DNA of 64,000 nt from CAZDDB01 sp963843285 (lineage in GTDB: Bacteria > Acidobacteriota > HRBIN11 > JAKEFK01). The stretch is taken from assembly GCA_963843285.1 (NCBI GenBank), contig CAWJJO010000014.1, positions 1-64,000 on the forward strand, written 5' to 3'. A program made the position numbers and the translations under genes. The stretch's first letter is position 1. Each line of letters begins with the position of its first letter. A model generated the notes under the pieces. The model saw only the letters and a program-made list of their open reading frames with translations. It made no database searches and was not told where the DNA came from. Positions 16,520 through 25,845 of this stretch are shown here, piece after piece.

Positions 16520-16820
16520 CCATGCGCTTCCTTGCGCGTTGACGCGGTTTTCCCTGGCGTTTCAGCAATTGAATGGGCGATACCGGTGGTGCGGGCAATA
16601 AGACATTCAGATTCTCCAGACGTCCCAGTGCGCGCAGAATCTTTACAAACGTGGAGAACTGCCAATCCTTGCCCGCCTCAACATCCCGGATCGTAGTTCG
16701 ATTCATGCCTGCTAGGGTCGCAAGCTCCGCCTGCGACAGGTTTAGCTGCAGCCGGTAGGTGCGAAGCCGCACGCCAATCTCCCGCAAGATCTCGACATCC
16801 GTTTTGTAGTCTAAAGCCAT
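16512..16820 (-). CDS. hipB: HipB-like HTH antitoxin
   Basis: A 102-residue XRE-type regulator with the helix-turn-helix LSQAELATLAGMNRTTIRDVEAG at about residues 28-50. The C-terminus is basic (KRQGKPRQRARKRMDG), as expected for DNA contact or a degradable tail. HipB proteins neutralise HipA and repress their own operon. It precedes hipA in one transcript. The upstream region at 16818-16864 has spaced repeats that fit autorepression. Confidence 0.92.
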   Translation of the reverse strand: MALDYKTDVEILREIGVRLRTYRLQLNLSQAELATLAGMNRTTIRDVEAGKDWQFSTFVKILRALGRLENLNVLLPAPPVSPIQLLKRQGKPRQRARKRMDG

Positions 16821-16864
16821 CTTTATACTTGATTATACCAGTCAAAGATGATTATAGCCATCTT
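16818..16864 (-). promoter_or_regulatory. Candidate hipBA promoter/operator
   Basis: An AT-rich stretch upstream of hipB. On the minus strand TATAAT occurs twice (16837-16832 and 16856-16851), and the octamer TGATTATA (plus strand) repeats at 16830-16837 and 16849-16856, 19 bases apart, about two helical turns. AGCCATCTT repeats at 16818-16826 and 16856-16864. This spacing suits HipB dimer operators overlapping the promoter. Confidence 0.5.
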
Positions 16865-16961
16865 AAACAAGAAATCATGTAATGATGTAAATAACAATCA
16901 TTAGCTAGTGTAATATGATTTTATGATGGATAAAGACATCAATAGCACAGGGAGAATAGAA

Positions 16962-16995
16962 AAAGCCTCCAGGACCACGCGGTCCTGGAGGCTTT
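16962..16995 (-). terminator. Rho-independent terminator of TonB receptor 1
   Basis: A perfect 15-bp stem AAAGCCTCCAGGACC / GGTCCTGGAGGCTTT with a four-base loop, followed on the minus strand by TTTTTCTATT. It lies 13 bases past the receptor stop codon. Confidence 0.9.
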
Positions 16996-17007
16996 GGGGG
17001 CAATAAC

Positions 17008-19959
17008 TCAGAAGTTGTATCGCACGCCGAATCTTACGATTCTGGGGCTGATGATTTCCTGAGCTTCGCGGAACTGGAATGTATTTGCGCGCCGTTCGAT
17101 CCGGAGCGCAGTGTTGTCGTTGAGCGAGTTGAAAATATCCGCCACTACGGACAGCTTTCCATACGCGCCGACCGCAAAACCTTTCTCCACTCTGAGATCC
17201 AAATACTTCAGAGTTTTGAGCCGTTCTTGATCGTTTGGAGCCAGCAGCACGTTAAATGCGCCGTTGGTGTAGTTATGGAAGCTGAGTCTGCGGATAATCG
17301 GCACGATGTTTCCATCGATCACCTTCAAGTAAGCGCCCAGATTCAAATCCCAGGGCAATTGATATGCGCCGCTGACTTTGAAACTCCAGCGCGAGCCGGA
17401 AAACACGCCGCCGGCGCCACTCCCGTTGGACTGTTCCGCCCACCAGGTATTGTTCTCGTTGGGAATGTTGGTCGGATTCTGGAACGAGCCTCCAAAGGTT
17501 GTACCGTCATCGTCATAATGGATCTTCTGATCGCCAATGTTCCCGCTGACGCGGAGCAACCAGTTGTTTGCCATTCTCTTGTTGAATGACAGTTCCAATC
17601 CATTGTAGGTGCGGTTCCGGTTCTGTGTATTCAACAACACCAGCCGGTCGATGACTCCTGGAGTATCGCAGAGGTTGGTTGTAAACGATTCACCGCTGAC
17701 CGGGTTGGTGACAGTTAACGGGGCGCATGTGAAATTCGAGGAAGTAAGTCCCGGAATGTAGGCATCCTGCAATTGATCGTAGTCTCTGTGGATATACGAA
17801 GCCGAGAAGGACATCGTTTCTCCCAGTTGACGTTCGAAACCTGCAAGATATTCCTGGGTCCGTTCGCCGTTGAAATCGCCATCGATGGAGCGGAAAGAAC
17901 CGTGTTCATTTACAGTTCTTTGCGGATCGCTAACGAACAATCCGCCGATCGTGGAATAGATGCCGTACTGGCTATCGAGCAATTCGTCACGGGTGACGGT
18001 GCCGTCGCCGTTTGCATCATAGTAATAAACATACAACCCTGCATAACAACCGACGCACGCGCCGATCGGGTTGATGAAGTTGGCAGGTGTAGGACCTACC
18101 GGGCTGTAGAACCGCGCATAGTTACCGCGGATGATCGTCTTTCCATCTCCCGCTACATCATATGTAGCGCCCAGGCGTGGAGACCAGTTATTAAACGTGG
18201 CACCGTCCCCGCCGGGGAAGCTCAACGCAGGCAGCAGATCCGGCGCAATCGCGTTTGATGGCGCAGCGGAACCTTTGGCGTTTGTTGTGGAACGATCGAA
18301 ACGAAGTCCGAGGTTCAATGTCAGACGATCCATACGCCACGTATCCCCTGCATAGATACCGAGACTATCGATATCATAGAGGGCATTGATGAGATAGCGT
18401 AGTTTCGCAAGTCCGAATCCCGCGCTTACGTCACCGCGAGCTCCTGCAAAATCATACAGGATGGTGTCGCCACCATACTGGCAGGATGTGGTAACAGAGG
18501 CTTGCTTGTATGCAAATCCGAACTTCAATTCGTGATCACCACCCCACTTGTTTTGTACAAAGTAGTTGGTGTCTTCCGAAAGATTGTACTGGGTTCTAAA
18601 CGTGTGGTAGAACACAAATCCGTTTTCCAGGAAGAAATCGTTGTTCAACCGCAGGATTGGCTGCGCATCAAACCCGATTCCTGACAACGGATCGAGCGTA
18701 AAATCGTTTTTCACCCACGCAAATTTTCCATCCAGGAACAGATTTGCATTTGGAATCCAGGAGTGTTCAGCTTTCAACATCTTGGTCGGTCCATGCTGCT
18801 CCCAGGTAGTATCAGCAGATTGCTGATTGGGAGGAAAATTGAATCGGCCATCGAAGTCTTTATTGCCGTACAGCCACTGGAAACTACCTTCATTTGCCGT
18901 ATTGTACGAAACGTTGAACTTCGCATTCACATCTTCCAGGATAATGTGTTGCGGGGCTCCGCCCGACAGTGTGCCATTGAGAAGCGGGTTGGCCTGGTCA
19001 TGCAGACGCACCAGGGCGGTGACTGTCTGAATATCCTGTTTGCGATAAGCGCCCCAAGCCCATGCTTTGTCTTTTACAATGGGACCGCCGAGATCGCCAC
19101 CGTACTCATATACCTGATCGACGTTATTCGGTACGGCAAAGTTCTGTGCGTCCAGTTCCGCATCCAGATTGTCACTTTGCAGATCCGAGTTATCGAAATA
19201 ACCGGAAGCCTGACCGGACCAGGAATTTGTGCCGCGTTTGGTAATAAAACTTACCACGACACCGCCGGTTCCGATCGCAGGATCCTGACCACCTGTAGTG
19301 ATCTGGATTTCCTGAAACGAATCGAAATCAAAATAACCCGGCGTTGCTCCCTGTGCGGCAGGATCGGTAATGTCTACGCCATCGTAGCTCCAACCGTTTT
19401 CTGCAGAACCGCCGCCGCGAGCAAAAAAGATCGATTGTTGTCCCGATTGGTTGCCGCCCACATTCACGCGGTCGACTTCCACTCCGGGTGTCTGATCCAA
19501 AATGACCCACGGATCGCGCGCTGAAGGAACATTGGTCAGGTATTCTTCACCATAAGACGAGGAAGTGCTGGTCTTTTTCGTATCCACTACAGCTCCCAAC
19601 GCCGAAACCACGACCACTTCTTCCTGGGTCTGTTTCATGGTAACTTCAAGATTGACCGTTTGACCTGCAGTCAGGTTCACGTCCTCCTGGCGGAGTTCGG
19701 TGTAACCTTGCAGTGAAAAGGTGAGAGAATAGGAACTGGGAACTAATCCCGTAAATCGGTACGAGCCTCCTGGCCCGGTTGTAGCGGTTTTGGGAGCCGA
19801 GCCTTCAGCTTCCAGAGTTACCGTTACGCCGGGTAGGGGGCCGTTTGCGTCCACTGCCTTTCCATAAATGGATCCGGTATTGAACGCGGTTTGTGCGAGC
19901 GCCTGCCCGGCAAAAATACCAGCTGCCAGAAGCAGACACACTGCGATCTTTCTGTACAT
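17008..19959 (-). CDS. TonB-dependent receptor 1, Oar-like, with carboxypeptidase-regulatory domain
   Basis: 983 residues. A signal peptide (YRKIAVCLLLAAGIFAGQALA) is followed by a carboxypeptidase-regulatory beta-sandwich (residues ~30-110, GSIYGKAVDANGPLPGVTV), a plug domain (~115-230, with LDQTPGVEVDRVNVGGNQSG) and a 22-strand-type barrel ending in VRFGVRYNF, the aromatic end of outer-membrane proteins. An EF-hand-like loop, DANGDGTVTRDE, is encoded at 17983-18018 and probably lies in an outer loop. It has a strong ribosome site (AGGAGG, seven bases before ATG). The paralogue at 59173 is alike along the whole length. The substrate is unknown; such receptors often take up glycans or large ligands. 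It is monocistronic with its own terminator. Confidence 0.93.
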   Translation of the reverse strand: MYRKIAVCLLLAAGIFAGQALAQTAFNTGSIYGKAVDANGPLPGVTVTLEAEGSAPKTATTGPGGSYRFTGLVPSSYSLTFSLQGYTELRQEDVNLTAGQTVNLEVTMKQTQEEVVVVSALGAVVDTKKTSTSSSYGEEYLTNVPSARDPWVILDQTPGVEVDRVNVGGNQSGQQSIFFARGGGSAENGWSYDGVDITDPAAQGATPGYFDFDSFQEIQITTGGQDPAIGTGGVVVSFITKRGTNSWSGQASGYFDNSDLQSDNLDAELDAQNFAVPNNVDQVYEYGGDLGGPIVKDKAWAWGAYRKQDIQTVTALVRLHDQANPLLNGTLSGGAPQHIILEDVNAKFNVSYNTANEGSFQWLYGNKDFDGRFNFPPNQQSADTTWEQHGPTKMLKAEHSWIPNANLFLDGKFAWVKNDFTLDPLSGIGFDAQPILRLNNDFFLENGFVFYHTFRTQYNLSEDTNYFVQNKWGGDHELKFGFAYKQASVTTSCQYGGDTILYDFAGARGDVSAGFGLAKLRYLINALYDIDSLGIYAGDTWRMDRLTLNLGLRFDRSTTNAKGSAAPSNAIAPDLLPALSFPGGDGATFNNWSPRLGATYDVAGDGKTIIRGNYARFYSPVGPTPANFINPIGACVGCYAGLYVYYYDANGDGTVTRDELLDSQYGIYSTIGGLFVSDPQRTVNEHGSFRSIDGDFNGERTQEYLAGFERQLGETMSFSASYIHRDYDQLQDAYIPGLTSSNFTCAPLTVTNPVSGESFTTNLCDTPGVIDRLVLLNTQNRNRTYNGLELSFNKRMANNWLLRVSGNIGDQKIHYDDDGTTFGGSFQNPTNIPNENNTWWAEQSNGSGAGGVFSGSRWSFKVSGAYQLPWDLNLGAYLKVIDGNIVPIIRRLSFHNYTNGAFNVLLAPNDQERLKTLKYLDLRVEKGFAVGAYGKLSVVADIFNSLNDNTALRIERRANTFQFREAQEIISPRIVRFGVRYNF

Positions 19960-20438
19960 TCACACCCTCCTAAATCAGGTTGTTACTGTAAACGATTAGA
20001 AGAAACGGCTCGCTTCAGGCGTGCCGCCAAAATACACCTCCAATACAGCAAGTGTTGTGCCACTCCACGAATGAAGAGTTGTCGCCTGTATGTAATTGAA
20101 TTTGCAGTAGTTAAGTTCGCTCCGGGGCGTCGCCTGGACCGCCGGCCCGTCCGAGGCGATTCATATAATTGGATTAGACTCTATAGATTAGAATGAATGT
20201 CTTAGATTATGATGATTCTCTCTCGAGAAACCGGGACCGTTGATCCTGAAGTTGTAATGTAATCTTAATCCATGGAAACCGCTTTCCGAATGCCCGGGTC
20301 ACGAAACGGCCTAATCTTGGCCTGAGCGGGCGAATTACCGGAACGATTTTATGGAGGGGATGGGGAGATAAAAACGGAGATAAGGAATATGAAAGTTCAA
20401 TTCCGCAATCCGAAATTCACAATCCGCAATAAATAGAG
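19960..20438. other. Long intergenic region upstream of TonB receptor 1
   Basis: It holds the receptor's leader with its Shine-Dalgarno site at 19968-19973 and presumably its promoter, but no clear -35/-10 pair was found. No plausible gene on either strand: short frames here lack ribosome sites and domain resemblance. The part near 20347-20390 is purine-rich (GGAGGGGATGGGGAGATAA) like the purine-rich arm at 52586. Confidence 0.5.
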
Positions 20439-20467
20439 AAGCCCCCTGAGATGCAGTCAGGGGGCTT
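20439..20467 (-). terminator. Stem-loop terminator downstream of the PAS kinase gene
   Basis: An 11-bp perfect stem AAGCCCCCTGA / TCAGGGGGCTT with a seven-base loop. On the minus strand it is followed by CTCTATTTATT. It is about 230 bases past the kinase stop, with the word-repeat hairpin at 20631-20688 in between. Confidence 0.65.
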
Positions 20468-20630
20468 AGGAAACCTTGTGAGGAGTAGATGCTTTCGTTT
20501 CCACAGACAGAATAGTTGATTGGGTGAATGGCGTAAACAACTTTGACGCGAACGTGCCGCAAATAGGAATGAAAGGGACTTCTGCGCGCTTTAACGCGCG
20601 TTTTCCAGACAATCAGAAAGGAATTTAAAC

Positions 20631-20688
20631 CCACGAAGGGCACGAAGTTCACGAAGACAATTCTTTTTCCGCTTCGTGTTCTTCGTGG
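20631..20688. repeat. Word-like repeat hairpin (CACGAAG type)
   Basis: CCACGAAGGGCACGAAG at 20631-20647 is tandem copies of a ~10-base unit, and CTTCGTGTTCTTCGTGG at 20672-20688 is its near-complement (15 of 17). The pair forms a hairpin directly after the kinase stop codon. A related single-orientation copy lies at 41736-41760. Confidence 0.75.
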
Positions 20689-20696
20689 TGAAATTC

Positions 20697-22130
20697 CTAA
20701 TCCTTCCACTCGGGGAGTTCGAAGTGGAATGTAGCGCCGCGGCCTGTCTCCGTGTCAAACCAGATCTGTCCGCTATGTCTTTCGATGATGGCCTTCGAGA
20801 TGTTCAAACCCAACCCGGTTCCCGTTTTCTGTCTTATGCCGGTGGTGTAGCCTTGCGCAAATTTCTGGAAGATTCTCGATCTGAATTTTTCCGGGATGCC
20901 GGGTCCCTGATCGGCAACGGATACGCGGATATTTTCACCGGAGCGGGAAATGGTAACCATCACAGTCTCATTTGGGGGAGAAAACTTGGCGGCGTTTGAA
21001 AGCAGATTTGTCATCACTTGCATGATGCGGTCTCCATCGGCCAATACGTGAGCGGAATCGAGATCGCAATGTACTGCGAACGTCACACCAAATTGCGCGC
21101 CATACGCCTGGTTTGCTTCTGTGATTTGTTCCAGCAATGGGATGAGATCCACTTCCTTTAGATCCAGTTGCACTCTACCGGATTCGATTTTGTCGATGTC
21201 GAGCATGTCGTTGATCAAACGCACCATTCGTTCGCTGCTGCGGGAAGCGATTTCAATCATTTTTCGCGCTTTTTCCGGAAGTTGATCCGCAAATTTGTCG
21301 ATGGTCCATTCCAGCGAACCTCGAATGGAAGTCAATGGAACGCGAAGCTCATGCGATACGATCGAAATAAATTCATTCTTGGTTTGTTCGATGCGTTTTC
21401 GTTCGGTGATATCTTCTACGGTCCCTTCGTAATGAAGCACTTCTCCCTCAGGGGACCGGATGATTTGCGCGTTCTCGCTGACATGAAGCAGCGAATTGTC
21501 CCGCCTCTTCCAGACCGATTCCAGCCCCATGATTTTTCCGTCGCGTTGGATCAGCGCATCGAAATCGATTCTTGAATCCGGCTCAAATGTATATGTGGCC
21601 GCTTCCTCCAGCGTCTTGTAGCCGAGCATCTTCAACAAGGCGGGATTCGCATTGACAATTTTGCCTCCGGAAGTCATCCGGTAAACACCGATCGGAATAT
21701 TTTGAAAAAGGCTGCGGAAACGTTCTTCACTTTCTTGCAACGCCTGCTCCGCTTGTTTGCGTTCGGTAATGTCCTTGGCGATGCATACGATTCCCTGAAC
21801 GATCCCATTCGAGTCTGCAACCACACTGCCCGAACAGCTCATTGGAATCGTCCGGCCATGTTTGGTTACGTAGGCAAGCTCAAATTCATGTACCGATCCC
21901 GCTTCGATCAACCCGCGAAGCGTAAAGAACATATCTTCCTCTTCCAACAGAATTCCCATCGGACGTCCGAGCAGCTCTTCCTCAAAATATTCCAGAAGGT
22001 TCAAGATGGCCGGATTTACAGTCTTGATCATTCCATCCGGATCGACTACTACCAGCGTGTCGATCATGTTGGAGATGATGGAATCCAGATAGTCGCGTGT
22101 CGCTATTTCCATGATTTTAGATAGTAGCAT
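20697..22130 (-). CDS. PAS-PAS sensor histidine kinase
   Basis: About 477 residues with no membrane segment, so cytoplasmic. Two PAS domains (about residues 10-120, YLDSIISNMIDTLVVVDPDG, and 130-250, with a PAC tail VLHYEGTVEDITERKR) precede HisKA with phospho-acceptor in FISIVSHELRVPLTSIRGS and HATPase_c with N box NLLSNAAKFSPPNE, G1 VADQGPGIPEKFR and G2 GTGLGLNISKAII. A coding start at 22130 is used; ATG 22112 is possible. A longer reading from 22205 would only add peptide encoded by the class B repeat. No response regulator gene is adjacent, so it is an orphan kinase whose partner is unknown. Confidence 0.9.
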   Translation of the reverse strand: MLLSKIMEIATRDYLDSIISNMIDTLVVVDPDGMIKTVNPAILNLLEYFEEELLGRPMGILLEEEDMFFTLRGLIEAGSVHEFELAYVTKHGRTIPMSCSGSVVADSNGIVQGIVCIAKDITERKQAEQALQESEERFRSLFQNIPIGVYRMTSGGKIVNANPALLKMLGYKTLEEAATYTFEPDSRIDFDALIQRDGKIMGLESVWKRRDNSLLHVSENAQIIRSPEGEVLHYEGTVEDITERKRIEQTKNEFISIVSHELRVPLTSIRGSLEWTIDKFADQLPEKARKMIEIASRSSERMVRLINDMLDIDKIESGRVQLDLKEVDLIPLLEQITEANQAYGAQFGVTFAVHCDLDSAHVLADGDRIMQVMTNLLSNAAKFSPPNETVMVTISRSGENIRVSVADQGPGIPEKFRSRIFQKFAQGYTTGIRQKTGTGLGLNISKAIIERHSGQIWFDTETGRGATFHFELPEWKD

Positions 22131-22158
22131 TGAAGCTTGCTTTGAAAAAATCCCTGGA

Positions 22159-22239
22159 TTTTGGAGCCGGCGGGCGTCCCTGCCCGCCTTTAAGTGATCA
22201 TTCACTTCCTGCGGGCACGGAGGCCCGCAGACTCCAAAC
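22159..22239. repeat. Class B element between kinase and mccB
   Basis: TTTTGGAGCCGGCGGGCGTC...CTGCCCGCC and GCGGGCACGGAGGCCCGC...ACTCCAAA form the best-preserved copy, with complementary ends TTTGGAG / CTCCAAA. It lies between the divergent kinase and carboxylase genes, so it must overlap or abut their promoters. Confidence 0.88.
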
Positions 22240-22293
22240 CTTAGGGGCTCCCAAATCAGAACGTGAGGCGAATCTAAAGGTTGTGTTATCTTA

Positions 22294-23862
22294 ATGAGGA
22301 TGATTCTCGAAAGTGAGATTTCTCCAAACAGTCCCGAGTTTCAGCGCAGCAAACAACATCATTTGCGGCTGGCAGAAGAACTGAATACCCTGGTGGAACG
22401 GATTCGGAAAGGTGGTTCGGAGGCTGCGCGAAAGAAACACGAAGAGCGCGGGAAGCTGTTCGTCCGCGAACGAATCCGCTTGTTATTGGATCAAGACAAG
22501 CCGTTTTTGGAACTTTCTCCTCTGGCGGCGTATCAGGTGTATGAAGAAGAAGTGCCGGCGGCCGGCATCGTCACCGGGATCGGCTGGATCCATGGTGATC
22601 CGGTCATGGTAATTGCCAATGATGCGACGGTAAAAGGAGGGACTTACTATCCGCTGACTGTGAAAAAGCATGTTCGCGCCCAAGAGATTGCGAAGGAAAA
22701 CCGGCTCCCCTGTGTCTACCTCGTCGATTCCGGTGGCGCGTTCCTTCCGATGCAAGCAGAGGTGTTTCCGGATCGGGATCACTTTGGCCGCATCTTTTAT
22801 AACATTGCGAATCTGTCCGCGGCCGGCATTCCACAATTATCGGTTGTCATGGGATCGTCGACTGCAGGCGGGGCTTATGTGCCCGCGATGTCTGAAGAGA
22901 CGATCATGGTTCGCAATCAAGCCACGATTTTTCTGGGCGGCCCTCCTCTTGTAAAGGCGGCAACCGGCGAAGATGTAACCGCGGAAGAATTGGGCGGAGC
23001 CGATCTTCATTGTAGAAAATCCGGCGTTGCCGATCACTATGCGGAGAACGATACGCACGCGATCGAAATGGCGAGAAATCTCCTTCAGTTTCATGGACAC
23101 CACCTGAAAGAGGAACGATGGCTCATCCCCACGCGAAGCGAGCACGCACGATATTCGCAAGACGAGATTCCCGGGGTTTTGCCGCTGGATCTGAAACAAC
23201 CGTTCGATATGCGCGAGCTGATTCTGCGTGTAATTGATGGGGGAGCGTTCCAGGAATTCAAGAAACTGTACGGGACCACCATCATCTGCGGAACTGCTCA
23301 TGTCAACGGCTATCCAATTGGGATTCTGGCAAACAACGGTATTCTTTTCAGCGACAGCAGTCTCAAAGCAACTCATTTCATCGAGTTGTGCGAGCAGCGA
23401 AAAATCCCGCTTTTGTTCTTGCAAAATATCACCGGATTCATGGTAGGGAAGGATGCGGAAAGCGGTGGAATCGCCAAAGATGGCGCCAAGATGGTCACTG
23501 CTGTGGCAACCTGCAGCGTTCCGAAAATCACGATTATTGTGGGCGGATCTTACGGCGCGGGGAATTATGGGATGTGCGGCCGGGCGTATCAACCCCGCTT
23601 CCTGTTCATGTATCCCAACGCCAGGATATCGGTCATGGGCGGGGATCAGGCGGGCTTTGTCTTGTCCGCCGTTGGCAAGTCGAATCCTGATGAGATCCGC
23701 GCCAAGTATGAAAAGGAAGGACATCCATATTATAGTTCGGCGCGATTGTGGGATGATGGCGTCATTGATCCGCGCGATACCCGTTTGGTGCTGACGATCT
23801 GTCTGGAGGTGATTGCGCGCGGTCCCGTTTCCTCCGGGCGCTTCGGTCTTTTTAGGATGTAA
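22294..23862 (+). CDS. Methylcrotonyl-CoA carboxylase, carboxyltransferase (beta) subunit
   Basis: 522 residues, the normal size for the family. It transfers carboxyl from biotin to 3-methylcrotonyl-CoA in leucine degradation. Both crotonase-fold halves are seen: ARKKHEERGKLFVRERI and PAAGIVTGIGWIHGDPVMVI at the start, AGGAYVPAMSEETIMV, GGPPLVKAATGEDVTAEELG, and in the second half FMVGKDAESGGIAKDGAKMV and GGSYGAGNYGMCGRAYQPRF. The FMVG.. AE..GI.K.GAK pattern favours methylcrotonyl- over propionyl-CoA carboxylase. ATG 22294 or 22300 are possible starts. It is followed by the biotin-carrying subunit and HMG-CoA lyase, consistent with one leucine-catabolism operon. Confidence 0.92.
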   Translation: MRMILESEISPNSPEFQRSKQHHLRLAEELNTLVERIRKGGSEAARKKHEERGKLFVRERIRLLLDQDKPFLELSPLAAYQVYEEEVPAAGIVTGIGWIHGDPVMVIANDATVKGGTYYPLTVKKHVRAQEIAKENRLPCVYLVDSGGAFLPMQAEVFPDRDHFGRIFYNIANLSAAGIPQLSVVMGSSTAGGAYVPAMSEETIMVRNQATIFLGGPPLVKAATGEDVTAEELGGADLHCRKSGVADHYAENDTHAIEMARNLLQFHGHHLKEERWLIPTRSEHARYSQDEIPGVLPLDLKQPFDMRELILRVIDGGAFQEFKKLYGTTIICGTAHVNGYPIGILANNGILFSDSSLKATHFIELCEQRKIPLLFLQNITGFMVGKDAESGGIAKDGAKMVTAVATCSVPKITIIVGGSYGAGNYGMCGRAYQPRFLFMYPNARISVMGGDQAGFVLSAVGKSNPDEIRAKYEKEGHPYYSSARLWDDGVIDPRDTRLVLTICLEVIARGPVSSGRFGLFRM

Positions 23863-23934
23863 CCACAGATGAACACAGATGAACACCGATATTCCTTTTC
23901 CTAAATCTGTGTTTATCTGTGTTCATCTGTGGTT
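23861..23934. repeat. Word-like repeat hairpin (ACAGATGAAC type) filling the mccB-mccA gap
   Basis: Arms at 23861-23890 and 23905-23934 are inverted repeats (28 of 30 pairs). Each is made of tandem CAGATGAACA units. The left arm begins on the last two bases of the mccB stop, and the right arm ends three bases before the mccA ATG. No Shine-Dalgarno site remains for mccA. Confidence 0.85.
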
Positions 23935-23937
23935 TCA

Positions 23938-25845
23938 ATGAAAAAACTGTTTGTAGCGAATCGTGGCGAGATCGCTTGCCGCATCGCCCGTACCGCACAA
24001 CGGATGAACATCGCGACGTGCGGTGTCGCCACGCCTCAGGATTCGCGAACGCTGCATGTGCGCACACTGGACGAGATCTCATGGCTGCCCTCCGGCGATC
24101 TGGCGGACAACTATCTCAATCAACAATTACTGATCCAAACCGCACGCGATTTTGGAGCGGGTGCGGTCCATCCCGGCTATGGCTTTCTTTCGGAGAATCC
24201 GGAATTCGCGGAACGAGTATTGTCCTCCGGTTTGATCTGGGTTGGACCGAAGCCCGATGCGATGCGCAGATTGGGCGGCAAAATGGAAGCCAAACATCTT
24301 GCCGCTTTGGCCGGTGTTCCCGTCGCGCCCTGGAGAAGCTTGAGTGAAGAACCGGATGCGGAAGAAGTTCGGCAGATTCTGAGTGAAATCGGATTGCCGG
24401 TATTGATCAAAGCCTCGCACGGGGGAGGCGGGCGCGGCCAGCGGGTTGTTCGCGATGCATCGCAGTTTGCCGAGAATTTGCGATCTGCCCGTTCTGAGGC
24501 TCAGCGGGCGTTTGGCGCCGGCGAAGTGTTTGTCGAGAAATTCCTGGAGCGTCCTCGCCATATCGAGGTCCAGATCCTGGGAGACGAACATGGTCACCTG
24601 TTTGCGTTTGGAGAACGCGATTGTACGCTGCAGCGCAGAAACCAGAAGGTGATTGAGGAAGCGCCTGCCGCCATTCTGGATGTTGAAACCAGAACCCGGA
24701 TCATCGATTCCGCGAAAGCTCTTGCGTCAGTCGTTCATTATTCCAATGCGGGAACGATTGAATTTCTAGCGCAGAAAGATGCGCAGGGATCATGGGAATA
24801 TTATTTTATGGAGCTGAATGCGAGATTGCAGGTGGAACATCCGGTGACCGAGATGACGTGGGGTATTGATCTTGTTGAGTTGCAATTGCGGATCGCGCGG
24901 GGCGAGGAAATATTGGAGATTCCCCGGAACCCAAACGGTCATGCGATTGAGCTGCGGCTCTGCGCGGAAGATCCAGCCCATCATTTTTTGCCGACTCCGG
25001 GCCCCATCACGGAATGGAGTGTTCCAAACTGTTCCGATCTGCGAGTGGATACCGGTTTTGAAGCCGGAGATGTGATTCCTCAGGAATACGATTCACTGTT
25101 TGCAAAGGTGATTTGCAAGGGAACAGATAGAGAAGAAGCGATCAGAAATCTTACGAATACATTAGATGGAATGGCGGTAGGTGGAATCCTGACAAACCGT
25201 TATTTCCTCCGATCGGTGCTTGCCCATCCTGACTATTTCGAGAATAAAATCCACACACGCTGGATCGATGCTCATCCTGTTGCGCCATCGGAGCGTCTGG
25301 ACGGCGACCTGGTGTTTTGGGGAAAGAAGTTTTGTTCCGAGATGTTCGTTCAACGTGGAGAGTCCTCAGTAGTGAATCAGCGGCCTCCTGTAGAATTGCT
25401 GCTCGAGTTTGCGGCAAACGAGAAAATACACGGGACGTATTCCCCGCAAGGTTTGGTGCGAGTCGGCGGGCACTTTCGCGTGAAAGAGAACGGTAAGGTT
25501 TATGCAACCGGCTGGATCAACCGGTTCGAGATCTGTCTTTCTTTTGAGCGAGAGATCGAAAGTGTGGGACAACGACGCATCGCGTTTGCCGGTCAATTTG
25601 AAGTCGACGACGTCCGTACCCATCATGGACCCATTGTGGCGCAGGTTCCGGGATTGGTGCTCGACGTGCGGGCATCAGCGGACCAAGTTTGGGAAGCGCA
25701 TTCCCCGATCCTTGTGATCGAAGCGATGAAGATTGAAATGCCGGTGAGTCTTCCGGTTGCTGCGAAGATCACTGAAATTCATGTCAAGCGAGGGGATCGA
25801 ATTCAGCCGGGGCAGACTCTGGTGACCTGGGAGCCTTCGCTGTGA
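23938..25845 (+). CDS. Methylcrotonyl-CoA carboxylase, biotin-carboxylase/carrier (alpha) subunit
   Basis: 635 residues. The biotin carboxylase part starts KLFVANRGEIACRIARTA, with VHPGYGFLSENPEFAE, the ATP-grasp glycine loop HGGGGRGQRVV and MELNARLQVEHPVTEMTWGI. A linker/BT domain (~450-560) leads to a C-terminal biotinyl domain with VIEAMKIEMPVSLP, whose lysine accepts biotin. It supplies carboxybiotin to the beta subunit. ATG at 23938 sits directly after the word-repeat hairpin; the GTG at 23929 belongs to the repeat. The 3' end overlaps the next start by four bases (GTGA at 25842). Confidence 0.93.
   Translation: MKKLFVANRGEIACRIARTAQRMNIATCGVATPQDSRTLHVRTLDEISWLPSGDLADNYLNQQLLIQTARDFGAGAVHPGYGFLSENPEFAERVLSSGLIWVGPKPDAMRRLGGKMEAKHLAALAGVPVAPWRSLSEEPDAEEVRQILSEIGLPVLIKASHGGGGRGQRVVRDASQFAENLRSARSEAQRAFGAGEVFVEKFLERPRHIEVQILGDEHGHLFAFGERDCTLQRRNQKVIEEAPAAILDVETRTRIIDSAKALASVVHYSNAGTIEFLAQKDAQGSWEYYFMELNARLQVEHPVTEMTWGIDLVELQLRIARGEEILEIPRNPNGHAIELRLCAEDPAHHFLPTPGPITEWSVPNCSDLRVDTGFEAGDVIPQEYDSLFAKVICKGTDREEAIRNLTNTLDGMAVGGILTNRYFLRSVLAHPDYFENKIHTRWIDAHPVAPSERLDGDLVFWGKKFCSEMFVQRGESSVVNQRPPVELLLEFAANEKIHGTYSPQGLVRVGGHFRVKENGKVYATGWINRFEICLSFEREIESVGQRRIAFAGQFEVDDVRTHHGPIVAQVPGLVLDVRASADQVWEAHSPILVIEAMKIEMPVSLPVAAKITEIHVKRGDRIQPGQTLVTWEPSL

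Noticed and set aside
20631..20688. Possible CRISPR or tandem array from word repeats
   Set aside because: Units are about 10 bases with no spacers of constant length and no cas genes in the window.
22837..23886. A 349-residue minus-strand frame opposite mccB
   Set aside because: Shadow of the carboxyltransferase gene; no ribosome site and its start lies in the word repeat.
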